From: Burkholderiales bacterium
Lineage (GTDB): Bacteria; Pseudomonadota; Gammaproteobacteria; Burkholderiales; Burkholderiaceae
Direction of reading: 5' to 3'
Assembly (NCBI GenBank): GCA_947372535.1
Contig: CANBUA010000231.1
Span: 1 to 7,958 of the forward strand
DNA length: 7,958 bases
The stretch's first letter is position 1. The number at the start of each line of letters is the position of its first letter. Below, piece after piece: positions 1 to 7,307 of this stretch. A program made the translations under genes and the position numbers. The notes beneath the pieces were generated by a model, which was not told where the DNA came from, did no database searches, and saw only the letters and a list, made by a program, of their open reading frames with translations.

Positions 1-1175
1 TGGCCCCGGCACATCACCGACATGATCACGTCACGGCGGATCTGGTCATCGCGCGTCAACCAGAGGCCGCGCTCGGTGGCAAAAGATCTCGCCTCGACCG
101 CCGCGTAGTAGTCGTCCAGCGTCTTGGCGTTTTGCGTGTAGCACCGGCCCACGCGCCCGATGGCCGACAAGCCCAGGCCCAGGATGTCGCAATCCGGAAG
201 GGTGCTGTAACCCTGGAAGTTGCGGTGCAGGCGCCCTGCCCGCCTGGCCACCGCCAGCGCATCGTCAGGCAGCGCGAAATGGTCCATGCCGATGTAGTCG
301 TAGCCGCTGTCGGTGAAGCGTTCGATGGCCTGCGCCAACATCTCAAGCCGCTGGTCCGCGCTGGGCAGCTCGGTGGCGACGATGCGCCGCTGGGGTTTGA
401 AGCGTTCGGGCAGGTGGGCATAGCCGTACAGCGCGATCCGGTCGGGTCGCAGCTCGATGACTTGCTGCAGCGTGCGCTCAAACGAAGCGCTGGTCTGCCT
501 GGGCAAGCCGTGAATGAGGTCGATGTTGATGGAGGCGAACTTCAAAGCCCGGGCGCTGTCCATCAAGGCCTGCACCGCCTCGAAAGGCTGATGCCGGTGA
601 ACGGCCTGCTGAACCTGCTCGTCAAAATCCTGCACGCCGAAGCTGAGGCGGTTGAAGCCCATGGCCGCCAGGGCCTGGAGGCGCGCAGGCGTCACCGTCC
701 TGGGGTCCACCTCGATGGACAGTTCGGCATCTTCCGAGAACCGAACGTACTCGCGCAGGACGCTTAACAGGCCTTGCAACTGCCCATCGCTGAGGAAGGT
801 GGGCGTGCCCCCGCCAAAGTGCAGTTGTGACACCGTTTGAGGCGACCCCAAGGCCTTGGCGTTCAAGGCGATCTCCTGGGCCAGCGCCTTGAGGTAGCGC
901 TCCGCGACGTCATGGTGCTTGGTCACGACCTTGTTGCAGGCGCAGTAGTAGCAGATCGACTCGCAAAACGGGATGTGAACGTAAAGGGACAAAGGCGCAG
1001 GCTCGGTGCCGGCCCTCACGGCCTCGGCACGGCTGGCCAAGGCCTGTTCATGGTCGGCCGCGCCAAAATCCACCAGAAATCGGTCAGCGGTCGGATAAGA
1101 GGTATAGCGCGGCCCGCTCTGGTCCAGCAGGGGCCGCAGTTCAGGGGTCAGCAAGATGGAGGCGGTGTGGCTCAT
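1..1175 (-). CDS. hemN: Oxygen-independent coproporphyrinogen III dehydrogenase (3' end cut by window)
   Basis: HemN is a cytoplasmic radical SAM enzyme that decarboxylates coproporphyrinogen III to protoporphyrinogen IX without oxygen, supplying heme under microaerobic or anaerobic conditions. I translated it by hand because it has no stop in the window: 391 residues are visible, so about 65 of the usual ~455 are missing. Residues 71-80 read CESICYYCAC, which holds the CxxxCxxC iron-sulfur motif plus the extra CxC cysteine typical of HemN, followed by NKVVTKH. GGGTPT at 121-126 is the glycine-rich SAM-binding strand, and the N-terminal GPRYTSYPTA (21-30) is the HemN substrate-binding segment. 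The ATG at 1175 lies 9 bases after the ccoG stop and is preceded by a GAGGG ribosome-binding site, so it is very probably co-transcribed with ccoG. That ties heme supply to an oxidase that needs several hemes. HemN rather than HemW, because the CxC motif and the N-terminal segment are both present. Confidence 0.95.
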   Translation of the reverse strand, partial: MSHTASILLTPELRPLLDQSGPRYTSYPTADRFLVDFGAADHEQALASRAEAVRAGTEPAPLSLYVHIPFCESICYYCACNKVVTKHHDVAERYLKALAQEIALNAKALGSPQTVSQLHFGGGTPTFLSDGQLQGLLSVLREYVRFSEDAELSIEVDPRTVTPARLQALAAMGFNRLSFGVQDFDEQVQQAVHRHQPFEAVQALMDSARALKFASINIDLIHGLPRQTSASFERTLQQVIELRPDRIALYGYAHLPERFKPQRRIVATELPSADQRLEMLAQAIERFTDSGYDYIGMDHFALPDDALAVARRAGRLHRNFQGYSTLPDCDILGLGLSAIGRVGRCYTQNAKTLDDYYAAVEARSFATERGLWLTRDDQIRRDVIMSVMCRG

Positions 1176-1184
1176 CTCGAACCC

Positions 1185-2642
<1,458 letters not shown>

Positions 2643-2649
2643 GATGGCT

Positions 2650-3573
2650 TCAGTGTTGAGCCGCAGGGCTCGGATCCACAGGTTTGGAAAGCTGCCAGAC
2701 GTAAGTGGCCAGCACATGAATCTGCTCGGCGCTCAAGCGCGTGCCATGGGCCGGCATGACGTTGGTCTTGCCATGATTGATCATGTTCATGACCGCCTCT
2801 TCACCCCAGCCATGCAGCCAGACCTTGTCTGTCAGGTTGGGCGCGCCGATGGCCTGGTTGCCTTTGCCGTCCGCGCCATGGCAGGCCGCGCAGGCCCGGA
2901 AGGACGCGCGTCCCAGTTGAGCCGCGATGTTGTCATGGGCGCCGCCAGACAGGCTGAGCACGTAGTGGGCGACGTTGCGAACATCCTGCTCGCTGCCCAC
3001 GGCCGCAGCCATCGGCGGCATGTTCCCGACCCGGCCATGCGTGATTGTCTCTTCGATTTTGTCCGGCGTGCCGCCGTGCAGCCAGTCGGTGTCGGTGAGG
3101 TCTGGGAAGCCTTTGCTGCCATGCGCGTCGGAGCCATGGCAAGTGGCGCAGTTGTTGACGAAGAGGCGCTCGCCCATCGCCATGGCCCGGGGTTGGCGTG
3201 CCAGCTGCTCAGCAGGCATACCGGCAAACTGGGCGTACAGCGGCGCGCTCAACGCACGCGCAGCGCGGCTCTCTGTCGACAGCTCGCTTTGGCTACTCCA
3301 GTCCAGCAGACCTTTGGAGCTGCCCAGCCCGCCATACAAGGCCAGGTATCCGAACGCAAAGAGCACGGTGATCACGAACAAGCCCATCCACCAGCGCGGC
3401 AGTGGGTTGTTGAGTTCGCGCAGGTCTTCGTCCCAGACATGCCCCGTGGTGTTGTCGCCCGGGATCACCTTGCGGCGCGCGGCGATGATCAACAGGGCCA
3501 GACAGGCCAGCAGACCGATGATGGTGGCAGCGGCGATGTAGACCGACCACCCTTGGTTGAAGAAGTCGCTCAC
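2650..3573 (-). CDS. ccoP: cbb3-type cytochrome c oxidase subunit III, diheme cytochrome c
   Basis: CcoP is the membrane-anchored diheme cytochrome c subunit that feeds electrons towards CcoO and the catalytic subunit. The protein has 307 residues. Two N-terminal membrane helices lie at about 9-32 and 61-81, the longer two-helix form of CcoP. They are followed by two periplasmic cytochrome c domains with CATCH at 142-146 and CAACH at 228-232. Likely axial methionines are in NMPPM (184-188) and VMPAHG (272-277). The start codon is GTG at 3573, overlapping the ccoQ stop as GTGA. A GAGGAG ribosome-binding site 8 bases upstream (3582-3587) supports this start, and the resulting MSDFFNQGW is a typical CcoP N-terminus. 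The overlap suggests translational coupling with ccoQ. The stop lies 7 bases before ccoG. Signal cleavage is not expected; the first helix acts as anchor. Confidence 0.97.
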   Translation of the reverse strand: MSDFFNQGWSVYIAAATIIGLLACLALLIIAARRKVIPGDNTTGHVWDEDLRELNNPLPRWWMGLFVITVLFAFGYLALYGGLGSSKGLLDWSSQSELSTESRAARALSAPLYAQFAGMPAEQLARQPRAMAMGERLFVNNCATCHGSDAHGSKGFPDLTDTDWLHGGTPDKIEETITHGRVGNMPPMAAAVGSEQDVRNVAHYVLSLSGGAHDNIAAQLGRASFRACAACHGADGKGNQAIGAPNLTDKVWLHGWGEEAVMNMINHGKTNVMPAHGTRLSAEQIHVLATYVWQLSKPVDPSPAAQH

Positions 3574-3719
3574 TTGGCAGACTCCTCATCCTGGAAAGGC
3601 AGCAGGGCTGCCTCGTCGAAGCGGGCGCGGTGCTGAGGCCAGCAGGCCCACACCGTGATGCCCGCGAACATCACGAAGCTGCCCAGCGTGACGAGGATGC
3701 GCACGTCATTGAGTGCCAT
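3570..3719 (-). CDS. ccoQ: cbb3-type cytochrome c oxidase subunit IV, small membrane protein
   Basis: CcoQ is the small single-helix subunit that helps hold CcoP in the assembled cbb3 complex and stabilises it. It has 49 residues, translated by hand: MALNDVRILVTLGSF begins the protein, one membrane helix spans about 7-26, and a charged cytoplasmic tail carries RARFDEAALLPF (31-42), the typical CcoQ tail signature. The ATG at 3719 has a GGAG ribosome-binding site 8 bases upstream and starts 14 bases after the ccoNO stop. The TGA stop overlaps the GTG start of ccoP by 4 bases. Position between subunits II and III, size and tail motif all agree; there is little else it could be. Confidence 0.92.
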   Translation of the reverse strand: MALNDVRILVTLGSFVMFAGITVWACWPQHRARFDEAALLPFQDEESAK

Positions 3720-3733
3720 GGTTGCTGCTCCAA

Positions 3734-5785
3734 TCATTTCAAGTTCGTACCCAGCACCTGGAGGTAGGCGATGAGCGCCTCCAGGTCGGTCTTGCCCCGC
3801 ACTGCCTCAGCCGCGCCGTCGATGTCGGCCTGGGTATAAGGCACGCCCAGCGTCTTCATGGCCTTGATCTTGGTCGGCATGACGGCAGGGTCCACCAGGT
3901 TGGTGGACAACCAGGGGTAAGCGGCCATGTTGGACTCGGGCACCACGTCGCGCGGGCTGGTCAGGTGGATCTTGTGCCACTCGTCGCTGTACTTGCCGCC
4001 CACGCGGGCCAGGTCAGGCCCGGTGCGTTTGCTACCCCACTGGAAGGGGTGGTCGTAGACCGACTCACCACCCACCGAATAGTGCCCATAGCGCAGGGTC
4101 TCGGACTGCAGGGAGCGGATCATCTGCGAGTGGCAGTTGTAGCAACCTTCACGGATGTACACGTCACGCCCGGCCAGCTGCAATGCGGTGTAAGGCCTCA
4201 AGCCAGCCACGGGCTGAGTGGTCGAGCGCTGGAAGAACAGCGGCACGATTTCAACCATGCCCCCCACGGCCACCACCACCAAAATCAGGACGATCATCAG
4301 GCCATTGCTGGTCTCGATGCGTTCGTGGCCCTTGGCCGGCTTGGCTGCATGCAGATCGCCATGCGTGGCCGGCACCTGCGCCAGCATGGGCGCGCCTTGA
4401 CGCACGGTCATGATCACGTTCCAGGCCATGAGCAGCATGCCGCCCAGGTAGAGCAGGCCACCGGCCAGCCGGACCACATAGAACGGGAAGGTGGCCTTCA
4501 CGCCCTCAATGAAGCTGTAGACCAAGGTGCCATCGGGGTTGACGGCACGCCACATCAGGCCCTGCATCACCCCGGCGATCCACATGGCCGCGATGTAGAG
4601 CACCACGCCCAGCGTCGCCACCCAGAAGTGGATCTCGATGGCCTTGACGCTGAACATGCGCGTCTGGCCGAACATGCGGGGGATCAGGTAGTACAGCGAG
4701 CCCATGGTGATGAAGCCCACCCAGCCCAGGGCACCCGAGTGCACGTGGCCGATCGTCCAGTCCGTGTAGTGCGACAAGGCGTTCACGGTCTTGATGGACA
4801 TCATCGGACCTTCGAAGGTGGACATGCCATAGAAAGACAAGGCCACGATCAGGAACTTGAGGATGGGGTCGTCACGCAGCTTGTGCCAGGCGCCCGACAA
4901 GGTCATGACGCCGTTGATCATGCCGCCCCAGCTGGGCGCCAGCAGCACCAGCGAGAACACCATGCCGACCGACTGGGCCCAATCGGGCAGCGCGGTGTAG
5001 TGCAGATGGTGGGGGCCGGCCCACATGTAGGTGAAGATCAGCGCCCAGAAGTGCACGATCGACAAGCGGTAGGAATACACCGGCCGCTCGGCCTGCTTGG
5101 GGATGTAGTAGTACATCATCCCCAGGAAGCCGGCGGTCAGGAAGAAGCCCACCGCATTGTGGCCATACCACCATTGCACCATGGCGTCCTGCACACCGGC
5201 ATAAGCCGAGTAGCTCTTGAACAGCCCCACGGGCAGCGCCGCGCTGTTGACAATGTGCAGCAAGGCCACCGCGATGATGAAGGCCCCGAAGAACCAGTTG
5301 GCCACGTAGATGTGACGCACCTTGCGGATGGCGATGGTGCCGAAGAAGACGATGGCGTAGGCCACCCACACCACGGCGATCAGGATGTCGATCGGCCATT
5401 CCAGCTCGGCGTATTCCTTGCCTTGCGTGAGACCCATCGGCAGGGTGATGACCGCCGCGATGATGACCGCTTGCCAGCCCCAGAACACGAAGCGGGCCAG
5501 GGCTGGCGCGAACAGCCGGACCTGGGACGTGCGCTGCACGACGTGGAAAGACGTCGCCATCAAGGCGCAGCCCCCAAAAGCGAAGATCACTGCATTGGTG
5601 TGCAGGGGCCGCAAGCGGCCATAGCTGAGCCAGGGGATGCCGGCCGTCACATCGGGCCAGGCCAGCTGCGTGGCGATGAGGACGCCCACCGCCATGCCCA
5701 CGACGCCCCACAGCACCGCGGCCAGTGCGAACTGTCGAACAGGCCCATCGTCATAGAAAGTCGGGGCGGATTTCAAAGCGGCCAT
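3734..5785 (-). CDS. ccoNO: Fused cbb3-type cytochrome c oxidase subunits I and II (CcoN-CcoO)
   Basis: This 683-residue protein joins the catalytic heme-copper subunit CcoN (about 1-465) to the monoheme cytochrome c subunit CcoO (about 488-683). It reduces oxygen to water and pumps protons across the inner membrane. CcoN residues are all present: H62 (LHTN) and H349 for low-spin heme b, H347 for heme b3, H209 (WWYGHN) and H259/H260 (GPHHLHY) for CuB, the cross-linking Tyr253, and E325 (STFEGP). A short polar Ala/Pro/Lys linker (about 464-488) leads into the CcoO anchor helix (about 497-515, then VEIVPLFF), heme site CYNCH (548-552) and the probable ligand M620 (ESNMAAYP). No stop, ribosome-binding site or plausible start separates the halves. 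The ATG at 5785 was chosen for its AAAGGA site 9 bases upstream and for the start [20 protein letters not shown]; an in-frame extension to 6013 looks non-coding and would start upstream of the predicted transcription start. N-O fusions are a recognised variant. Confidence 0.97.
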   Translation of the reverse strand: MAALKSAPTFYDDGPVRQFALAAVLWGVVGMAVGVLIATQLAWPDVTAGIPWLSYGRLRPLHTNAVIFAFGGCALMATSFHVVQRTSQVRLFAPALARFVFWGWQAVIIAAVITLPMGLTQGKEYAELEWPIDILIAVVWVAYAIVFFGTIAIRKVRHIYVANWFFGAFIIAVALLHIVNSAALPVGLFKSYSAYAGVQDAMVQWWYGHNAVGFFLTAGFLGMMYYYIPKQAERPVYSYRLSIVHFWALIFTYMWAGPHHLHYTALPDWAQSVGMVFSLVLLAPSWGGMINGVMTLSGAWHKLRDDPILKFLIVALSFYGMSTFEGPMMSIKTVNALSHYTDWTIGHVHSGALGWVGFITMGSLYYLIPRMFGQTRMFSVKAIEIHFWVATLGVVLYIAAMWIAGVMQGLMWRAVNPDGTLVYSFIEGVKATFPFYVVRLAGGLLYLGGMLLMAWNVIMTVRQGAPMLAQVPATHGDLHAAKPAKGHERIETSNGLMIVLILVVVAVGGMVEIVPLFFQRSTTQPVAGLRPYTALQLAGRDVYIREGCYNCHSQMIRSLQSETLRYGHYSVGGESVYDHPFQWGSKRTGPDLARVGGKYSDEWHKIHLTSPRDVVPESNMAAYPWLSTNLVDPAVMPTKIKAMKTLGVPYTQADIDGAAEAVRGKTDLEALIAYLQVLGTNLK

Positions 5786-5979
5786 GTCGGCGCGTCCTTT
5801 CTTGGTGCGTGCATGACGCGGGGTGAGGCAAGGTGACAAAGAGACGGGCTGGCGCAATTGACGGCATCGCTTGAGGCGGCTGGCTCGTTCAATCCGGCGG
5901 CGACCAGGGCCGCCGTGGCACCCAAGGTGGCCAAGACGAACAGGAGCGTCTGAAAGGCAAGTCGGGCGGGCAAGCGCAT
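5773..5979 (-). CDS. Putative small membrane leader protein upstream of ccoNO (unrecognised)
   Basis: I do not recognise this 68-residue ORF. It begins [20 protein letters not shown] and continues with a hydrophobic stretch to about residue 30, so it looks like a signal anchor or signal peptide with a positive N-terminus. The remainder is short and polar, with two cysteines (C42 and C48, in NCASPSLCH). The ATG at 5979 is about 26 bases downstream of the start point predicted from the FNR-type promoter, with a weak GGA 7 bases before the ATG. Its stop overlaps the ccoNO start by 13 bases in another frame, as in translationally coupled genes. Third positions in the first ~45 codons are mostly G or C, as in neighbouring genes; the end looks less coding. 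It may be a real cbb3-associated peptide, a coupling leader, or a chance ORF in a 220-base leader. Confidence 0.4.
   Translation of the reverse strand: MRLPARLAFQTLLFVLATLGATAALVAAGLNEPAASSDAVNCASPSLCHLASPRVMHAPRKDAPTWPL
5795..5800 (-). promoter_or_regulatory. Ribosome-binding site deciding the ccoNO start
   Basis: AAAGGA lies on the minus strand 9 bases before the ATG at 5785. It falls inside the 3' part of the small upstream ORF, so translation of that ORF would run across this site and could affect ccoNO initiation. Confidence 0.75.
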
Positions 5980-6011
5980 GTGAATGTCCAGGGTTGATCC
6001 AAGCTGAGCTC

Positions 6012-6017
6012 ACTGTA
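6012..6017 (-). promoter_or_regulatory. Possible -10 element of the FNR-dependent ccoNO promoter
   Basis: TACAGT on the minus strand matches TATAAT at 4 of 6 positions, including the conserved A2 and T6. It begins exactly 22 bases after the FNR-type box at 6040-6053, which places the box centre at about -41.5 (class II activation). The implied transcript starts near 6005, giving a leader of about 26 bases to the small ORF and 220 bases to ccoNO. No start site was measured. Confidence 0.5.
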
Positions 6018-6039
6018 GGAGCCGGGCCTCCGAACGCCC

Positions 6040-6053
6040 TTGACCCAGGTCAA
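6040..6053 (-). promoter_or_regulatory. FNR/Anr/FixK-type binding box upstream of the ccoNO operon
   Basis: The site has perfectly symmetric half sites, TTGAC-N4-GTCAA; on the minus strand it reads TTGACCTGGGTCAA. It differs from the FNR consensus TTGAT-N4-ATCAA by one base per half. It sits 7 bases beyond the end of the safE stop codon and upstream of the leader ORF and ccoNO, with a -10-like hexamer at class II distance. FNR-family activation of cbb3 operons is well established in proteobacteria; which regulator acts here cannot be read from this window. Confidence 0.8.
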
Positions 6054-6060
6054 CAACCCG

Positions 6061-6741
6061 TCAGATGACGCCGCACCAGGCCAGAAGGCTGTGCCAGATG
6101 CCACGGGTCAAGGCCCAGCTTGAGGTGATGACCAAGCCCGCCCCGCCAATGCGAAAGGCCGCCGATGCCAGCCACTGGGGATCGGCCTTGGCGCCTCGCC
6201 AGGCCTGCCAGCGCCTCAGTGCCCAGGGCGCGACCAACAAGCCAGGCATGGACGCCAGCGCAAACGCCGTCATCACCAGGGCACCGTCGCGAGGGCCGTT
6301 GCCCAAGGAAGCCAACAAGAGGGCCGCTTGCAGGGCCGCGCAAGGCCAGGCCACCCACGCCAGGCCACCCAGGCCGGCGCGCACCATGACCAGCCGCCCC
6401 CCGCCCTTGGCATGGCCAAGCGACACGGTGGCGTCGCGCCGCATCCAAGCCGGGTGCTGGCCCGTGAGCAACCACCACAGGCCCAGGCCGAGGAAGGCCA
6501 GGTGCAGCAGGGTCCACCAGGGCCGCAATGCCGGCACGGATTGGCTCCAGGCCCCCAGGGTGGACACGCTGTAAGCCGACAAAGCCCCGATGGCGGCATA
6601 GCTCAGCAAGCGCCCGCCTTGGAAGGCCACCATGCCCTGGTCGCGGGTCAAGGCGGCACATGGCGCCGCGCACATGAAGGCGCAATGCGGCATCGCGGCC
6701 AGCCCCATGGCCAGGCCAGAGAGCAACAGCGGCCACTGCAT
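6061..6741 (-). CDS. Sulfite exporter TauE/SafE family (DsbD_2-like) membrane protein of the cbb3 cluster
   Basis: This 226-residue polytopic membrane protein has about six helices, near 1-30, 45-63, 74-93, 118-148, 152-175 and 197-215. It matches the DsbD_2/UreH-like branch often annotated 'sulfite exporter TauE/SafE family' and often found in cbb3 clusters. The first helix carries PHCAFMCAAPC (18-28), corresponding to the usual HCxGMC motif with Ala-Phe in place of x-Gly. The second repeat carries WPC at 132-134, matching the usual LPCG element. The Cys, His and Met residues suggest transport of copper or reducing equivalents for oxidase assembly rather than sulfite export; that is inference from motif and context. 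The ATG at 6741 follows the fixH stop by 39 bases with a modest AGGCGG site upstream. The stop lies 7 bases from the FNR-type box, so this gene probably ends the fixH transcript or reads through. Confidence 0.85.
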   Translation of the reverse strand: MQWPLLLSGLAMGLAAMPHCAFMCAAPCAALTRDQGMVAFQGGRLLSYAAIGALSAYSVSTLGAWSQSVPALRPWWTLLHLAFLGLGLWWLLTGQHPAWMRRDATVSLGHAKGGGRLVMVRAGLGGLAWVAWPCAALQAALLLASLGNGPRDGALVMTAFALASMPGLLVAPWALRRWQAWRGAKADPQWLASAAFRIGGAGLVITSSWALTRGIWHSLLAWCGVI

Positions 6742-6780
6742 CAGTGCACCGCCTGGGCAGAATGCCGGCCCGTGGAAGAT

Positions 6781-7008
6781 TCAGTGTCGAGCGGCCTTGG
6801 CATCGCCCTGCCCTTGCATCGTCAAGGTGCGCATGGCCACAGCCGCCGAGTCTGGCGCGGCCAGGGGCTGGTCACCGCCACGGATGGCCAGGACCATCGT
6901 GATGACGCCAGCCACCACGACGGCCGCCGGCCCGCCGATGACGAGCCAGACCATGCGCACGCGCCACCACGGGAGCTGCGGCCCGGAATTGCGTGGGCTC
7001 GGGCTCAT
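6781..7008 (-). CDS. fixH: Short FixH/CcoH-like cbb3 assembly protein
   Basis: FixH/CcoH is a single-span membrane protein needed to assemble or stabilise cbb3 oxidase. Here only 75 residues are predicted, against roughly 150-170 for full-length FixH. The N-terminal half fits the family: LPWWRVRMVWLVIGGP at 12-27 starts a membrane helix (about 17-42) ending in AIRGG. The periplasmic tail is only about 30 residues, lacking the usual Ig-like domain, and no continuation is visible before the TGA at 6781. I chose the ATG at 7008 because GGGGAG lies 6 bases upstream and the sequence from there is family-like. In-frame ATGs at 7032 and 7086 would add up to 26 poorly conserved-looking residues with weak ribosome-binding sites. 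It follows the FNR box embedded in ccoS and precedes the SafE-like gene. Identification rests on the helix motif and gene neighbourhood. Confidence 0.75.
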   Translation of the reverse strand: MSPSPRNSGPQLPWWRVRMVWLVIGGPAAVVVAGVITMVLAIRGGDQPLAAPDSAAVAMRTLTMQGQGDAKAARH

Positions 7009-7014
7009 GCCGAT

Positions 7015-7020
7015 CTCCCC
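7015..7020 (-). promoter_or_regulatory. Ribosome-binding site deciding the fixH start
   Basis: GGGGAG on the minus strand, 6 bases before the ATG at 7008, is the best ribosome-binding site near the 5' end of this ORF and favours the 75-residue form over the 101-residue form starting at 7086. Confidence 0.7.
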
Positions 7021-7106
7021 GTCCAGGGCCATGTGCCGGGTGGGGTCAAGGTGTCGATCATGGGTGGTGCCGCCTTTCAGATGCACCCTGCAAAGGGGTG
7101 TCCCCG

Positions 7107-7112
7107 AGTGTT
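7107..7112 (-). promoter_or_regulatory. Weak possible -10 element for a fixH transcript
   Basis: AACACT on the minus strand matches TATAAT at only 3 of 6 positions (A2, A4, T6), but it starts exactly 22 bases after the FNR box at 7135-7148. The implied start is near 7100, giving a leader of about 92 bases to the preferred fixH start. Call depends on the spacing rather than on the hexamer itself. Confidence 0.3.
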
Positions 7113-7125
7113 GATCCAGGCGCCT

Positions 7126-7293
7126 TCAAGGCCCTTGATGCAGATCAACGGACTCGACCGCGGCGTCCAGAATCTGCTCGCCATGCTGGCTCAAGTCATC
7201 AAACTGACCGGCGTGCACTGCCCACGCGAACACGCCCAGGATCGCCAGGATCAGCAGCACCGACAAGGGGATCAGCATGTAGAGGATGTCCAT
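7126..7293 (-). CDS. ccoS: cbb3-type cytochrome oxidase assembly protein CcoS
   Basis: CcoS is a small single-span membrane protein required for cofactor insertion into CcoN, probably acting with the copper ATPase CcoI. It has 55 residues. MDILYMLIPLSVLLILAILG begins the family-typical hydrophobic helix (about 4-28), followed by the diagnostic GQFDDL (29-34) and a short polar tail. I chose the ATG at 7293: it gives the standard N-terminus and lies 14 bases after the ccoI stop, with a distant GAGG about 11 bases upstream. An in-frame TTG at 7326 would extend it 11 residues into ccoI and is less likely. The last codons contain a perfect FNR-type box. Very probably translated from the same message as ccoI. 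Confidence 0.9.
   Translation of the reverse strand: MDILYMLIPLSVLLILAILGVFAWAVHAGQFDDLSQHGEQILDAAVESVDLHQGP
7135..7148 (-). promoter_or_regulatory. Consensus FNR/Anr/FixK box inside the 3' end of ccoS
   Basis: TTGAT-N4-ATCAA, a perfect match to the FNR consensus with both half sites intact. On the minus strand it encodes the V-D-L-H-Q segment just before the end of ccoS, so coding and regulatory information overlap. It lies 127 bases upstream of the preferred fixH start. Its symmetry gives no direction, but only the minus strand has genes downstream in a sensible position. It probably gives fixH and the SafE-like gene their own low-oxygen promoter. Confidence 0.75.
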
Positions 7294-7307
7294 GAGCGAT
7301 GGGGCCT

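Noticed and set aside
2650..2717. Earlier ATG for ccoG at 2717 overlapping ccoP
   Set aside because: It would add 25 residues unlike CcoG N-termini; the ATG at 2642 sits 7 bases after the ccoP stop and gives the expected protein.
2777..2790. TTGATCATGTTCAT as an FNR box in ccoP
   Set aside because: The second half matches at only 3 of 5 positions and it lies inside ccoP with no plausible gene start nearby.
3713..5836. Plus-strand 707-residue open frame antisense to ccoNO
   Set aside because: It is very rich in His, Gly, Asp, Gln and Arg, lacks any recognisable domain, and lies opposite an unmistakable gene; long antisense frames are expected in high-GC DNA with biased third positions.
5994..6007. 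TTGATCCAAGCTGA as a second FNR box near the ccoNO promoter
   Set aside because: Only one half site is good; the second half matches poorly.
5786..6013. 76-residue N-terminal extension of CcoNO starting at 6013
   Set aside because: The extension is Arg/Pro-rich with no family resemblance, begins upstream of the predicted transcription start, and ignores the good ribosome-binding site before 5785.
7084..7100. CACCC/GGGTG hairpin between ccoS and fixH as a terminator
   Set aside because: The stem is only 5 bp with a 7-base loop and no following T-run on the minus strand, so it does not look like an intrinsic terminator.
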